A stretch of DNA of 64,000 nt, from assembly GCA_017458335.1 (NCBI GenBank), contig JAFTFT010000036.1:34789-98788 (forward strand), in the 5' to 3' direction. The position numbers were made by a program, and so were the translations under genes. Below are positions 42,561 to 52,969 of this stretch, piece by piece (the first letter of the stretch is position 1; each line of letters starts with the position of its first letter). The notes under the pieces are model-generated. The model did no database searches. It saw only the letters and a list, made by a program, of their open reading frames with translations, and was not told the DNA's origin. The stretch is from Oscillospiraceae bacterium. Lineage in GTDB: Bacteria > Bacillota > Clostridia > Oscillospirales > Oscillospiraceae.

Positions 42561-43832
42561 GTGGTAATACAGCCGTTTCAGAAAAAAGTCTGGCTCTCTA
42601 CGCCAACCATGCACGGAGAAGAGCAAAAATGGGTGGATGAGGCCATCCGTACGAACTGGGTCAGTACGGTCGGAGAAAATATCAACGAGGTGGAACGTCT
42701 GGCGGCCGAGAAGATCGGACGCCGGTACGCGGTTGGACTTGCGACCGGCACCGCATCGCTGCATCTTGCCGTGAAGCTGGCAGGAGAAAAGCTCTACGGT
42801 CAGCCCAAAGTGGGGCATGGCGTGCTGGAGGGAAAGAAGGTTTTCTGCAGCGATATGACCTTTGATGCCACCGTAAACCCAGTCGCGTATGAGGGCGGTG
42901 AAGCCGTTTTCATCGATACGGAATATGAAACCTGGAACATGGATCCTGCTGCATTGGAACGGGCGTTTGAACTCTACCCGGAGGTCAGACTGATTGTAAT
43001 CGCACATCTCTACGGAACTCCCGGGAAGATCAAAGAACTCCGGGAAATCGCGGATGCGCATGGAGCACTGATCGTCGAAGATGCGGCGGAATCCTTTGGT
43101 GCGACCTACAGAGGGATACAGACCGGTAACTTCGGCGATGTCGGGGTTCTGTCCTTCAACGGCAACAAGATCATCACCGGCAGCGCGGGAGGGATTCTGC
43201 TCTGCGACAGCCAGGAGGATGCGAACAAGGTTCGAAAATGGTCGACTCAAAGCAGAGAGGATGCCGCGTGGTATCAACATGAAGAAATGGGATATAACTA
43301 CCGCATGAGCAATATCATCGCCGGCATCATCCGAGGACAGTTCCCTTATCTGGAGGAACACATTGCTCAGAAGAAGGCTGTTTATGAGAGATACCGGGAG
43401 GGGCTGGCCGACCTCCCGGTGGATTTGAACCCGTATAGCGCGGAATATTCCGAGCCGAATTTCTGGCTCAGCTGCATGCTGATCCGGCCGGAAGCCATGT
43501 GCCGACAGGTACGGGGAGACAAGGACGCGCTTTATGTCAGCGAATCAGGAAAAAGCTGCCCGACAGAGATCCTGGAGATCCTGGCACGAAATAACGCTGA
43601 AGGGCGACCAATCTGGAAACCGATGCATCTGCAGCCGATTTACAGGATGAACGCGTTTATCACCCGGAACGGAAACGGACGTGCGAGAAGCAACGCGTAT
43701 ATCCGGGAAACCGGATTCCGGGATGTGGGAGACGATATTTTTAACCGAGGCCTCTGCCTGCCTAGCGACAACAAGATGACGGCAGAGCAGCAGAACGGTG
43801 TGATTGAGCTGATTCACCGGTGCTTTGAATGA
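42561..43832 (+). CDS. DegT/DnrJ/EryC1-family sugar aminotransferase
   Basis: A 424-residue PLP-dependent aminotransferase acting on a nucleotide-linked keto-sugar. The PLP Lys is in SFNGNKIITGSAGG; GTASLHLAVKLA, EDAAESFGATY and the C-terminal WKPMHLQPIY also match the family, the last recalling the PglE/LegC group. GTG start at 42561 after AAGGAGG by 11 bp. It directly precedes the initiating sugar transferase gene, so its amino sugar could be the first sugar of the repeat unit. The exact substrate is inferred. Confidence 0.9.
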   Translation: MVIQPFQKKVWLSTPTMHGEEQKWVDEAIRTNWVSTVGENINEVERLAAEKIGRRYAVGLATGTASLHLAVKLAGEKLYGQPKVGHGVLEGKKVFCSDMTFDATVNPVAYEGGEAVFIDTEYETWNMDPAALERAFELYPEVRLIVIAHLYGTPGKIKELREIADAHGALIVEDAAESFGATYRGIQTGNFGDVGVLSFNGNKIITGSAGGILLCDSQEDANKVRKWSTQSREDAAWYQHEEMGYNYRMSNIIAGIIRGQFPYLEEHIAQKKAVYERYREGLADLPVDLNPYSAEYSEPNFWLSCMLIRPEAMCRQVRGDKDALYVSESGKSCPTEILEILARNNAEGRPIWKPMHLQPIYRMNAFITRNGNGRARSNAYIRETGFRDVGDDIFNRGLCLPSDNKMTAEQQNGVIELIHRCFE

Positions 43833-43911
43833 CAGAGCATTCCGGTAACCAGGAGAAATCAGAGAAATGACTTCGCAGAATACCTGAGAAGCAGGAGTAT
43901 AAAACTGAGGC

Positions 43912-45417
43912 ATGTATAAACGCAGCAGCGAAAACTGGACCAAGCACCTGGACTTCATCCTTTTGGATGCAGTGTGCCTTGTGCTGTCCCTTTTCCTGGC
44001 GTATTATTCATATTACTATTATACATATCATAAACTGTTCGACCTGTTTGCAGATGATCTCTATCGGAATATCATGATCCTGCTGATCTTGATCGATGTG
44101 TTCGTCGCCGTACTTCTGAATACGATGCATCGTGTCATGCATCGAGGTTATTTCATCGAATTCAGCCAGACTGTCAAACAGGTGCTTGCGGTCTTTGGAG
44201 TAGAAATCCTGCTTCTCTTCGTGATGAAATGGTCCGACACTTACAGCCGTGTGATCCTTTCTCTGACGGCATTGTTCCACCTGATCCTCTCCTATTCTAC
44301 ACGGATTCTATGGAAGAAGGCGGTGCGTCTTTACAGCGGGCAGAGAGATAAACGCAGCATGATTCTTGTCTGTGCAGAGAGAGACGTGATAACTGTCCTT
44401 GCTAGAACCAACACGGAAGATGAGGCGGGGTTTGCCGGAGTGGTTCTTACAGATCGTGATGCAGCAGGGGAGAGCGTCTGCGGACTGCCGGTTGTTGCAG
44501 CACTCTCTGATGCAGCGCAGTATATCTGCCGCGAATGGGTAGATGAAGTCTTTTTCTACACAGATATGGCAGGGCTGGATGCGGTTCAGGAGATGGAAAC
44601 AGAGTCCGGGGATGAGCCGGAGACGGGGACAGTAGCTTCGCTGGTGGATGCATGCCGCCAGATGGCGGTTCCAATCCATATCCGGGTACCGCTCGGCGGA
44701 CACAAAGGCCGCAGCTTCGTTGAAAATGTAAATGGATTTAATGTGGTTACTGTGGCGGCAAATTATGCTTCTCCGCTGCAGCTGTTCCTGAAACGGCTGA
44801 TGGATCTTATAGGAGGTCTTGTCGGCAGCGTGTTTGCCCTTCTGATCATATTGATATTCGGACCGGTGATTCGCAGGAAATCTCCCGGACCGGTGCTGTT
44901 TATGCAGGAGCGAATCGGTCGAAACGGCAAGCACTTTAAAATCTATAAACTCCGCACGATGTATCTGGATGCCGAAGAGCAAAAGAAAGAGTTCCTTGAT
45001 CAGAACCGGGTAGAGGACGGCATGATGTTCAAGCTGGATTTTGACCCGCGTATCATAGGGAATGAAATTCTGCCGGACGGTACAAAGAAAGCTGGAATCG
45101 GAGAATGGCTGAGGGAGCACTCCCTGGATGAGTTTCCGCAGTTCTGGAATGTCCTGATCGGAAACATGAGTCTGGTAGGAACCAGACCGCCTACGGTGGA
45201 TGAATGGGAGAAGTATGCATACCACCATCGTGCCAGGCTTTCATTCAAACCTGGGATTACGGGGATGTGGCAGGTCAGCGGCCGCAGTAAGATTACGGAT
45301 TTTGAAGAGGTTGTGCGCCTGGACACGGAATACATCGAACACTGGGATCTGGGACTCGATCTGCGGATTTTGCTGAAAACCGTTATCGCTGTGCTTCACC
45401 GGGATGGAGCAATGTAA
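43912..45417 (+). CDS. Undecaprenyl-phosphate sugar-1-phosphate transferase (initiating enzyme)
   Basis: A 501-residue polyprenyl glycosylphosphotransferase that starts the repeat unit on undecaprenyl phosphate. Four to five N-terminal helices precede a soluble Rossmann-like domain, then the C-terminal bacterial sugar-transferase domain with a helix at about 290-315, KIYKLRTMYLDAEE, NMSLVGTRPPTVDEWEKY and KPGITGMWQVSGRSKIT. This is the long WbaP/CpsE/EpsL form. It sits between the aminotransferase and gmd. Confidence 0.93.
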   Translation: MYKRSSENWTKHLDFILLDAVCLVLSLFLAYYSYYYYTYHKLFDLFADDLYRNIMILLILIDVFVAVLLNTMHRVMHRGYFIEFSQTVKQVLAVFGVEILLLFVMKWSDTYSRVILSLTALFHLILSYSTRILWKKAVRLYSGQRDKRSMILVCAERDVITVLARTNTEDEAGFAGVVLTDRDAAGESVCGLPVVAALSDAAQYICREWVDEVFFYTDMAGLDAVQEMETESGDEPETGTVASLVDACRQMAVPIHIRVPLGGHKGRSFVENVNGFNVVTVAANYASPLQLFLKRLMDLIGGLVGSVFALLIILIFGPVIRRKSPGPVLFMQERIGRNGKHFKIYKLRTMYLDAEEQKKEFLDQNRVEDGMMFKLDFDPRIIGNEILPDGTKKAGIGEWLREHSLDEFPQFWNVLIGNMSLVGTRPPTVDEWEKYAYHHRARLSFKPGITGMWQVSGRSKITDFEEVVRLDTEYIEHWDLGLDLRILLKTVIAVLHRDGAM

Positions 45418-45450
45418 CAATATTCAGAATTTATCAGTAGGAGTATGATG

Positions 45451-46515
45451 ATGAAGAAAGCGTTGATCACCGGAGTGACCGGGCAGGATGGATCGTATCT
45501 TTCCGAGTTTCTGCTGGAGAAAGGCTATGAGGTTCACGGGATTATCCGCCGCTCTTCGGTGGACTTCCGTGAGAGAATTGCGCATCTGGAGGGGAACGGG
45601 CATTTCCGCCTGCACTATGGGGATCTGACAGATTCGATGAGTCTGGTTAAGATCATTGCGGCGGTGCAGCCGGATGAAATCTACAACCTGGCAGCGCAGA
45701 GCCATGTACAGGTCAGCTTTGATGTACCGGAGTATACCGCTGATGTGGATGCAACCGGTGTGCTGCGGGTACTGGAGGCGGTGCGGGTCTGTGGCCTCGG
45801 AGATAGCTGCCGGATTTATCAGGCTTCGACCAGCGAACTATACGGAAAAGTGGAAGAGGTGCCTCAGAACGAGAAGACGCCGTTTCATCCCTACTCACCC
45901 TATGCGGTGGCAAAACTGTACGGATACTGGATCATCAGGGAATACCGGGAAGCGTATCATATGTTCTGCTGCTCGGGAATCCTGTTTAACCATGAATCAG
46001 AGCGAAGAGGGGAGACCTTCGTCACGCGAAAAATCACGCTGGCCGCGGCGCGTATTGCCCAGGGCCTGCAGGACAAGCTTTATCTGGGAAATCTGTCTTC
46101 ACTGCGTGACTGGGGTTATGCCAAAGACTATGTGGAATGCATGTGGCTGATTCTGCAGAATGAAAAACCGGAGGACTATGTGATCGCAACGGGCGTACAG
46201 CACAGTGTCCGGGAGTTTGCTTCTCTGGCGTTCCATTACGCCGGTATCGAACTGGAATGGCAGGGCGAGGGCATGAATGAAAGAGGCATCGATCAGGTGA
46301 CAGGCAGGGTGCTGGTGGAAGTCTCACCGGACTTTTACCGGCCGACGGATGTGGTGAATCTCTTGGGGGACCCATCCAAGGCCAGAAAGGAACTTGGCTG
46401 GAACCCGACCAAGACAGGTTTTGAGGAACTGGTGCGGCTGATGGTGGAACATGACATGGAAAAGGTTGCAGCAGAACGGAAGAGCGATTCAACAATCGCA
46501 AACAACGGAAAATGA
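45451..46515 (+). CDS. gmd: GDP-mannose 4,6-dehydratase
   Basis: This NADP-dependent SDR makes GDP-4-keto-6-deoxymannose, the first step to GDP-L-fucose. The N-terminus has [18 protein letters not shown]; the active site has STSELYGK and [14 protein letters not shown] (YxxxK). Also [15 protein letters not shown] is diagnostic of Gmd. Three ATGs stand in a row (45445, 45448, 45451); TAGGAG best fits the third. Followed by fcl, manC and manA. Confidence 0.96.
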   Translation: MKKALITGVTGQDGSYLSEFLLEKGYEVHGIIRRSSVDFRERIAHLEGNGHFRLHYGDLTDSMSLVKIIAAVQPDEIYNLAAQSHVQVSFDVPEYTADVDATGVLRVLEAVRVCGLGDSCRIYQASTSELYGKVEEVPQNEKTPFHPYSPYAVAKLYGYWIIREYREAYHMFCCSGILFNHESERRGETFVTRKITLAAARIAQGLQDKLYLGNLSSLRDWGYAKDYVECMWLILQNEKPEDYVIATGVQHSVREFASLAFHYAGIELEWQGEGMNERGIDQVTGRVLVEVSPDFYRPTDVVNLLGDPSKARKELGWNPTKTGFEELVRLMVEHDMEKVAAERKSDSTIANNGK

Positions 46516-46537
46516 AGAAAAGAGTCGGTATTGTATT

Positions 46538-47482
46538 ATGATGGAAAAAAACGCAAAAATCTATGTCGCCGGTCATCGGGGAATGGTCGGCAGCGCAATC
46601 AAAAGAGAACTGGAGCGGCAGGGATATACGAATCTTGTGACAAGAACCCACAAAGAACTGGATCTGATGCGGCAGGATCAGGTGGAAGAATTCTTCGCTC
46701 AGGAGAAACCGGACTATGTCGTGCTCGCTGCGGCTAAAGTGGGGGGCATTGTGGCAAACCAGAATGCGCTGGCCGACTTCATGTATGACAATATGATGTT
46801 GGAAATGAATGTGATTCATGCAGCATGGAAAAACAACTGCAAAAAGCTGCTGTTCCTCGGGTCCAGTTGTATCTATCCGAGGCTTGCTCCACAGCCGATG
46901 AAGGAGTCCTGCCTCCTGACCGGAGAGCTGGAAAAGACCAACGAGGCCTATGCGCTGGCGAAGATCAGCGGCCTTAAGTACTGTGAATTCCTGAACCGCC
47001 AGTATGGAACCGACTTCATCTCGGTGATGCCGACCAATCTCTATGGCCCGAATGATAATTACCACCCATTGCACAGTCATGTGCTGCCGGCCCTGATTCG
47101 CCGCTTCCATGAGGCGAAGGAATCCGACGCGGAATCTGTCACCTGCTGGGGAGACGGCACGCCGCTGCGAGAATTCCTGTATGTGGATGATCTGGCCAAT
47201 CTCTGTGTCTTCCTGCTGAACCATTACAGCGGGAATGAGACCGTTAATGCCGGAACGGGAAAAGAACTCACCATCAAGGAACTGACAGAACTGGTGGCCA
47301 GAGTGGTTGGATATTCCGGAAAGATCGAGTGGGATACCACGAAACCGAACGGGACACCGAGAAAGCTCCTGGATGTCAGTAAAGCGACTGCATTGGGATG
47401 GACCTACAAAACAGAGCTGGAGGACGGTATCCGCCTGGCTTACGAGGATTTCCTGCACAACCCGGTACGGGCGGAGAGATAA
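46538..47482 (+). CDS. fcl: GDP-L-fucose synthase
   Basis: This epimerase-reductase converts GDP-4-keto-6-deoxymannose to GDP-L-fucose. [19 protein letters not shown] at the N-terminus, [15 protein letters not shown], and [13 protein letters not shown] (YxxxK) are the WcaG/Fcl hallmarks. 314 residues. The start is chosen at 46538 (a second ATG follows); the longer in-frame ORF begins inside gmd. No clear ribosome site; coupling to gmd is possible. Confidence 0.95.
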   Translation: MMEKNAKIYVAGHRGMVGSAIKRELERQGYTNLVTRTHKELDLMRQDQVEEFFAQEKPDYVVLAAAKVGGIVANQNALADFMYDNMMLEMNVIHAAWKNNCKKLLFLGSSCIYPRLAPQPMKESCLLTGELEKTNEAYALAKISGLKYCEFLNRQYGTDFISVMPTNLYGPNDNYHPLHSHVLPALIRRFHEAKESDAESVTCWGDGTPLREFLYVDDLANLCVFLLNHYSGNETVNAGTGKELTIKELTELVARVVGYSGKIEWDTTKPNGTPRKLLDVSKATALGWTYKTELEDGIRLAYEDFLHNPVRAER

Positions 47483-47484
47483 GT

Positions 47485-48801
47485 ATGAATATCATTCTTC
47501 TCAGCGGAGGCTCCGGTAAAAGGCTTTGGCCGCTGTCCAATGACATCCGGTCCAAGCAGTTTATCAAAATTTTCAAAACACCGGATGGACAATATGAGTC
47601 CATGGTTCAGAGGGTCTATCGGCAGATCCTTGCAGTGGATCCGGAAGCGACGGTGACCATTGCTACCGGCAAATCACAGATTTCTGCGCTCCATAACCAG
47701 CTTGGGGAGCAGATTGATATCAGCGTGGAACCCTGCCGGAGGGATACTTTCCCGGCGATTGCACTGGCGGCAGCATATCTGCATGATGTGAAAGGTGTTC
47801 CGGAAGAAGAGGCCGCGGTTATCTGCCCGGTTGATCCGTATGTGAATGAGGACTACTTTGAGGCACTTCAGGAGCTCTGGACGCTGGCACAGCAGGGGAC
47901 AACGAATCTTACCCTCATGGGGATTGATCCCACATATCCCTCCGAAAAGTACGGCTATATTCTGCCGGTCGACCACAAACGCAGGTCCAAAGTGTCCGGA
48001 TTCAAGGAGAAACCGGATGCGGCAACGGCTCAGCAATACATTGAGGACGGAGGCCTGTGGAACGGCGGCGTATTTGCGTGCCGGCTTTGCTATGTCCTTG
48101 ATCGTGCCAGAGATTTGCTGGCCTACACAGATTACACAGACCTGTATGATCGTTATGACACGTTACCTAAAATATCTTTTGACTATGCAGTTGTAGAACA
48201 TGAGCCGGATATCGAGGTGCTGCGCTTCGGCGGACAGTGGAAAGATATCGGAACCTGGAATACCCTCAGCGAAGCGATGGAAGAAGCTTTGGTGGGGGAT
48301 GTTCGCCTGGATGGCACCTGTGCCAATGTCCATGCAATCAATGAACTCGGGGTCCCGATCTTGGCGATGGGGCTCAGAAATGCTGTGATCACAGCCTCTC
48401 CGGAAGGCATCCTTGTCACGGATAAGGCACAGAGCAGCTATATCAAGCCCTATGTGGACGCCATCAACCAGCAGGTGATGTTTGCGGAGAAAAGCTGGGG
48501 CTCCTACCTCGTCCTGGACGTGGAAGATAGCAGCATGACCGTCAAGGTGACACTGAATCCCGGGCACCGGATGAATTACCACAGCCACGATCATCGGGAT
48601 GAGGTCTGGACCGTGATCAGCGGAACCGGACGGACAATTGTGGACGGTATGGAACAGCCGGTGCGGGCCGGCGATGTGATCACGATGGCGGCCGGCTGCA
48701 GACATACCGTAATCGCCGAGACAAAGCTGCAGATGATCGAAGTACAGCTGGGCAGGGATATTTCGGCTGCGGACAAGCATAAATATGAGCTCGATGAATA
48801 G
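47485..48801 (+). CDS. manC: Mannose-1-phosphate guanylyltransferase with C-terminal cupin
   Basis: This enzyme makes GDP-mannose from mannose-1-P and GTP. The N-terminal pyrophosphorylase has ILLSGGSGKRLWPLSNDIR and KQFIKIF, then GFKEKPD; the C-terminal type II mannose-phosphate-isomerase-like cupin has KSWGSYLVLDV and NYHSHDHRDEVW (metal-binding His). In the first motif K and ND replace the more common T and RE. GGAGAG precedes the ATG at 47485, 2 bp after fcl. Confidence 0.94.
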   Translation: MNIILLSGGSGKRLWPLSNDIRSKQFIKIFKTPDGQYESMVQRVYRQILAVDPEATVTIATGKSQISALHNQLGEQIDISVEPCRRDTFPAIALAAAYLHDVKGVPEEEAAVICPVDPYVNEDYFEALQELWTLAQQGTTNLTLMGIDPTYPSEKYGYILPVDHKRRSKVSGFKEKPDAATAQQYIEDGGLWNGGVFACRLCYVLDRARDLLAYTDYTDLYDRYDTLPKISFDYAVVEHEPDIEVLRFGGQWKDIGTWNTLSEAMEEALVGDVRLDGTCANVHAINELGVPILAMGLRNAVITASPEGILVTDKAQSSYIKPYVDAINQQVMFAEKSWGSYLVLDVEDSSMTVKVTLNPGHRMNYHSHDHRDEVWTVISGTGRTIVDGMEQPVRAGDVITMAAGCRHTVIAETKLQMIEVQLGRDISAADKHKYELDE

Positions 48802-49774
48802 ACCTTTCCTGCTCAAACCGGCGGCAAAAGATTATCTTTGGGGCGGCAGCAGACTGAATGACGACTTCGGGAAAGCAATCCCGCTTTCCCCGCTGGCGGA
48901 AACCTGGGAATGCAGTACGCACCCGGACGGTCAGAGTATGGTTACAGAGACGGGAGAGCCTTTGGGTACGTTGCTGTCGCATTGCCCCGGCTATCTCGGA
49001 AGTCATGCACTGAGACTTGCCGGGGGAAAAGCGGAGCTTCCCATTCTGATCAAGCTGATTGATGCGAAACAGGATCTTTCCATACAGGTGCATCCCGATG
49101 ACGACTATGCGCTGGAGCACGAAAACAGCCGAGGGAAGACGGAGATGTGGTATATTCTGGCGGCGAAGCGAAACGCTGAACTGATCTACGGATTCCGGCA
49201 GGAGCTGAGCAGGGAACAGCTGGCCCGAGTACTGGATGAAAAAAGAGTGGAATCTGTTCTGAACCATGTTCCGGTCCGCCAGAACGATGTTTTTTTCGTC
49301 GAAGCGGGCATCGTTCATGCGATCGGAGCAGGAGTCCTTTTGGCGGAGATCCAGGAAAGCAGTAATGTGACCTACCGACTCTATGATTATGAAAGAACAG
49401 ACAAAGCCGGAAGAAAAAGAAACCTGCATATCCAGAAAGCGCTTGATGTGGCGAAGTTAACGGCTTCTGTTTCCCCACGTCAGCCTATGCGGGTGCTGAA
49501 GTATCGAAATGGCTGTGCGGAAGAACTGCTGGGCCGATGCAAATACTTCCAGGTTGGGCGGATTCTCCTGAATACGGAAATCCAACGAAATTTTGCCGAG
49601 TATCAGACAGACGGCAACAGCTTTCATGTTTTGCTCTGTATTGAAGGCTGCGGCGTACTGTTTGGAGAGCATGTCATGATCCCGTTTTTTAAAGGGGACT
49701 GTATATTTGTTCCGGCGGAATCAATTCCGTTGAAACTTCATGGTAAAGCGCAGTTGCTGAATATCAGCTGCTGA
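48785..49774 (+). CDS. manA: Mannose-6-phosphate isomerase, class I
   Basis: This zinc enzyme interconverts fructose-6-P and mannose-6-P and feeds the GDP-mannose branch. SIQVHPDDDYALEHE (Zn ligands Gln/His), GKTEMWYIL and HAIGAGVLLAEIQESSN are characteristic. 329 residues, or 326 if the ATG at 48794 is used. It overlaps manC by 8-17 bp. A phosphomannomutase to link the two is not found in the window. Confidence 0.94.
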   Translation: MSSMNRPFLLKPAAKDYLWGGSRLNDDFGKAIPLSPLAETWECSTHPDGQSMVTETGEPLGTLLSHCPGYLGSHALRLAGGKAELPILIKLIDAKQDLSIQVHPDDDYALEHENSRGKTEMWYILAAKRNAELIYGFRQELSREQLARVLDEKRVESVLNHVPVRQNDVFFVEAGIVHAIGAGVLLAEIQESSNVTYRLYDYERTDKAGRKRNLHIQKALDVAKLTASVSPRQPMRVLKYRNGCAEELLGRCKYFQVGRILLNTEIQRNFAEYQTDGNSFHVLLCIEGCGVLFGEHVMIPFFKGDCIFVPAESIPLKLHGKAQLLNISC

Positions 49775-49809
49775 GCGCAGATATTGAATTCTTCTTTGGG
49801 GGCTGAATT

Positions 49810-51069
49810 GTGAAAAAGAAAATCCTGATCTATGCGCATTATTATGCCCCCGATGTGGCTTCGACCGGCCAGATCCTGCAGGACCTGGCTGAAGGAATGA
49901 GAGACGAACTCGACGTAACGGTCATATGCACCGTTCCGAGCTATACGGGAAAGATTGCCGAAGAGTATAAAGAGAATAAGTTCTTTCGGGAAGAGATTAA
50001 TGGGGTGAATGTCCTTCGGGTCCCGGTACCGGAATTTACAAAAAGCAGCAAAAAGAGCAGAGTCCGAAACCTTCTGGCCTATTATCATGGGGCGCGGAAA
50101 GCAACAGAAATTGTTGAAAAACAGGATTATGTGCTTACCATAAGTCAGCCACCGATCATGGGGGGCATGCTCGGCGTATACGGAAAGAAAAAGCTGGGGG
50201 CAAAACTCATTTACTGCATTCAGGATTTTAACCCGGAACAGATCATGGCAATCGGCTATTTCAGAATCAAGGCCGTTTTGAAGGCGGCTATGCGGCTGGA
50301 CAAGAGAAGCTGTCGAAAATCGGATCTTGTTGTGACGGTCGGACGAGATCTTTGCAAAACGCTGGAACACCGTTTTCGGGGAGAACCAGTCCCAAACTAT
50401 GTCATGATTAACAACTGGATTGATGAGAACCAGATCAAGCCTCTCCCGGAAGATGACCCGGACGTGACCGCCTTTCGAAAACAATTCAACCTTGACGGAA
50501 AATTCGTGATCATGTATAGTGGTAATATTGGGCTCTACTATGATTTGGAAGGACTGTTCCGAGTAATTGAATCCGTTCAGAATTTGAAAACGCCCGATGG
50601 CCGGGAGGTGGTCTTTGCATTTGTCGGCGAAGGATCCATGCTTGGAAAACTGAGGGATTATCAGCAGACTCATCAGATGGAGAATGTTGTTTTTATTCCA
50701 TACCAGGAAAAAGATCGGCTGATTTACAGTCTTAACGCCGCAGATGTCCACTGGTGTGTGAATGCGAAGGGCATCAAAGGCGTCAGCTGCCCGAGTAAGT
50801 TTTACGGTATTGCCGCGGCTGGAAAACCTGTCCTTGCGGTATTGGAGAGAGGAACCGAGATTCGCATGCTGATTGAGGAGATCGGTTGCGGCAAATGCAC
50901 TGAACCAGGAGAATATGAAGAGATAAGAAAGATAATTCTATGGTTTGCAGAGCATGCAGGGGAAAAAGAAGTTCAGGATATGGGAAAACGGGCAAATGAA
51001 CATCTCAGAATGCACCTTACAAAAGAGATTTCGGTAAAAAAATATATTGGGGCTATAAACAGATTATGA
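49810..51069 (+). CDS. Family 4 glycosyltransferase (WbuB-like)
   Basis: A 419-residue GT-B-fold transferase: KILIYAHYYAPDVASTGQ, ISQPPIMGG, then C-terminal FVIMYSGNIGLYYDLEGL and SCPSKFYGIAAAGKPVLAV (donor phosphate site). The layout fits WbuB/WcaI-type transferases that use amino- or fucose-type donors. GTG start at 49810, GGGGG about 7 bp upstream. Stop overlaps the acyltransferase start. Confidence 0.92.
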   Translation: MKKKILIYAHYYAPDVASTGQILQDLAEGMRDELDVTVICTVPSYTGKIAEEYKENKFFREEINGVNVLRVPVPEFTKSSKKSRVRNLLAYYHGARKATEIVEKQDYVLTISQPPIMGGMLGVYGKKKLGAKLIYCIQDFNPEQIMAIGYFRIKAVLKAAMRLDKRSCRKSDLVVTVGRDLCKTLEHRFRGEPVPNYVMINNWIDENQIKPLPEDDPDVTAFRKQFNLDGKFVIMYSGNIGLYYDLEGLFRVIESVQNLKTPDGREVVFAFVGEGSMLGKLRDYQQTHQMENVVFIPYQEKDRLIYSLNAADVHWCVNAKGIKGVSCPSKFYGIAAAGKPVLAVLERGTEIRMLIEEIGCGKCTEPGEYEEIRKIILWFAEHAGEKEVQDMGKRANEHLRMHLTKEISVKKYIGAINRL

Positions 51070-52085
51070 AATACTTTCTGTTGTTCTCCGGCATTGAGCT
51101 GACAGCTGTGCTTTTGGGCTACCTAAAGCGTCCATTCGGCCAGATCAGATGGATGAGCCGTGATTACACTACAGCTCTAAAGGGTTTTTCTATACTTCTG
51201 GTTCTTTGGGTTCATGTAGGAGCATGTTACAGGGTCGAGGGAATTCAATTTATAGGGACCGTTGGTGTGTCGCTGTTTATCATCTTTTCCGGATATGGGT
51301 TACAGCTGTCTGTAGAAGCAAACAGTCTCAAAGGTTATTGGAAGAAAAGATTCTTTCATATTATGTTGCCTTTCTGGATAGTTGAAGGCATAGGGCTTGC
51401 AGCAAGTGGTCGACTGACTTTCAAAGTTTTTATGATGGACTGCCTGTTTCTGAAACCGGCAACCGGACCTGGGTGGTATATGCCATACATCATGATCTGT
51501 TATCTGCTTTTCTTTGTTGTTAAACTTTTAGTTAAAAGAATGAACCCAGATGAACCGGAGAGATTTGAAAGTATTACATTATATGGAGCGTTTCTGATCT
51601 GGTTTGTAATTGACAGTATGTTTTTTGCAATACCTGATATGCCTTTCCTGAGAGCAAGACAGATGCTTTGTTTTCCGTTCGGTGTCTCGGTAGCAAAGAA
51701 CAGAGAAGTGTTTGAAAACGCGGCTGGCAGGCCAGAGCCTTTTTTCCTGGGAGGTTTTATAGGACTTCTGTTCATGGGGATTACCCAACTTCCGGCGGTG
51801 AAAGAATTGCCCTATATATTTCAGAATATGCTGTCTCTGCTTACGGTATTTCCATTGGCAATTGCAGTATTGACCATTACAAAACGGCATCTTTGGCTGG
51901 TTAATAATTGGGTTTTAGAGAAGCTCGGGCTGGTGTCTTTTGAAATCTACCTTGTTCATGCTTTCACGATGAAGACCATTCAAGCATCTCTGTGTTCTCT
52001 TGTCGGCTTTATTGGCATGACGGCACTGGGAGCGTGGCTGCTTCATATGTTGATCCGAAAGGGTAATCAGGTATGGTCGATTTAA
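51066..52085 (+). CDS. Acyltransferase 3-family membrane protein
   Basis: A 339-residue polytopic protein with about nine to ten helices: TTALKGFSILLVLWVHVG (conserved His), SLFIIFSGYGLQL, and LGLVSFEIYLVHAF. Probably O-acetylates a glycan sugar. It is coupled on both sides: the ATG at 51066 overlaps the GT4 stop by 4 bp, and the next GT2 gene starts 13 bp before its own stop. Confidence 0.85.
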   Translation: MKYFLLFSGIELTAVLLGYLKRPFGQIRWMSRDYTTALKGFSILLVLWVHVGACYRVEGIQFIGTVGVSLFIIFSGYGLQLSVEANSLKGYWKKRFFHIMLPFWIVEGIGLAASGRLTFKVFMMDCLFLKPATGPGWYMPYIMICYLLFFVVKLLVKRMNPDEPERFESITLYGAFLIWFVIDSMFFAIPDMPFLRARQMLCFPFGVSVAKNREVFENAAGRPEPFFLGGFIGLLFMGITQLPAVKELPYIFQNMLSLLTVFPLAIAVLTITKRHLWLVNNWVLEKLGLVSFEIYLVHAFTMKTIQASLCSLVGFIGMTALGAWLLHMLIRKGNQVWSI

Positions 52086-52969
52086 CAGTGGTAATTCTTA
52101 CGAAAAATGAAGAGAAGAACCTGAGAAAATGTATTGAGTCATTCCACGGTATTGTAAAGCGTTTTGTGATCGTTGACAGCGGTTCAACAGACGGGACCGA
52201 GATGCTTTGCGGGCAAATGGATGAGGAGTTACATGCTGTTGGCTCTCAGCTGGATTTCTACGCTCATCCCTGGGTGTCGTATGCGGATCAGCTCAACTGG
52301 GGACTGGAGCATACCGATATCACGACAGAATGGTCCATGAGAATGGATGCCGATGAAGAATTGCTTGAGGATCTGGCGCAAGAAATTGATGAGAAACTGG
52401 ACGGCCTGCAGGAGCCAGTGAATGGAGTCGTACTTCGCCGCCGTACAATCTTTATGGGAAAATGGATTAAACATGGCGGACGTTATCCGGAGCTCCTTTT
52501 ACGTATTTTCCGCACCGGCAAAGCCAGATGCGAGAGCAAAATCATGGATGAGCATATGATCCTGTCTGAGGGCACAATGGTGACCTTTGAGCACGATCTG
52601 ATGGACAACAATCAGAAGGATCTGAACTGGTGGACGGCAAAGCACAACTGGTACAGCAACCGCGAAGTGCTGGATCATCAAATGAGCCTGGAGGGAGATG
52701 CCCTGCAAGACGAGGGAGGCTCCAGCAGGCAGGCGAGAGTCAAGCGAATTGTGAAGAATGGCGGTTATTACAAACTGCCGAAATTCTTTCGGGCACATTT
52801 GTATTTTCTGTACCGCTATTGGATCCGCCTCGGATTCCTGGACGGAACAGAGGGGAGAATCTACCACTTTCTGCAGGCCTACTGGTACCGCTTCCTGGTA
52901 GACGCCAAGATGTATCAGTGCGAGAAAAACGGCGTGAAGATAAAACCGCAGGGAGATCTGAAAGCGTAA
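52073..52969 (+). CDS. Family 2 glycosyltransferase (WaaE-like)
   Basis: A 298-residue GT2: LTVVILTKNEEKNL, IVDSGSTDGTE, and MRMDADEELLEDL (DXD). C-terminal half has RRTIFMGKWIKHGGRYPE and FYRYW-type aromatic segments (LYFLYRYWIRLG) typical of the WaaE/KdtX-like group. Start ATG at 52073 lies inside the acyltransferase gene end, with a weak ribosome site. A 137-bp gap follows, in which I see only a TTGACA with a too-wide (20 bp) spacer to TATTAA. Confidence 0.92.
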   Translation: MVDLTVVILTKNEEKNLRKCIESFHGIVKRFVIVDSGSTDGTEMLCGQMDEELHAVGSQLDFYAHPWVSYADQLNWGLEHTDITTEWSMRMDADEELLEDLAQEIDEKLDGLQEPVNGVVLRRRTIFMGKWIKHGGRYPELLLRIFRTGKARCESKIMDEHMILSEGTMVTFEHDLMDNNQKDLNWWTAKHNWYSNREVLDHQMSLEGDALQDEGGSSRQARVKRIVKNGGYYKLPKFFRAHLYFLYRYWIRLGFLDGTEGRIYHFLQAYWYRFLVDAKMYQCEKNGVKIKPQGDLKA

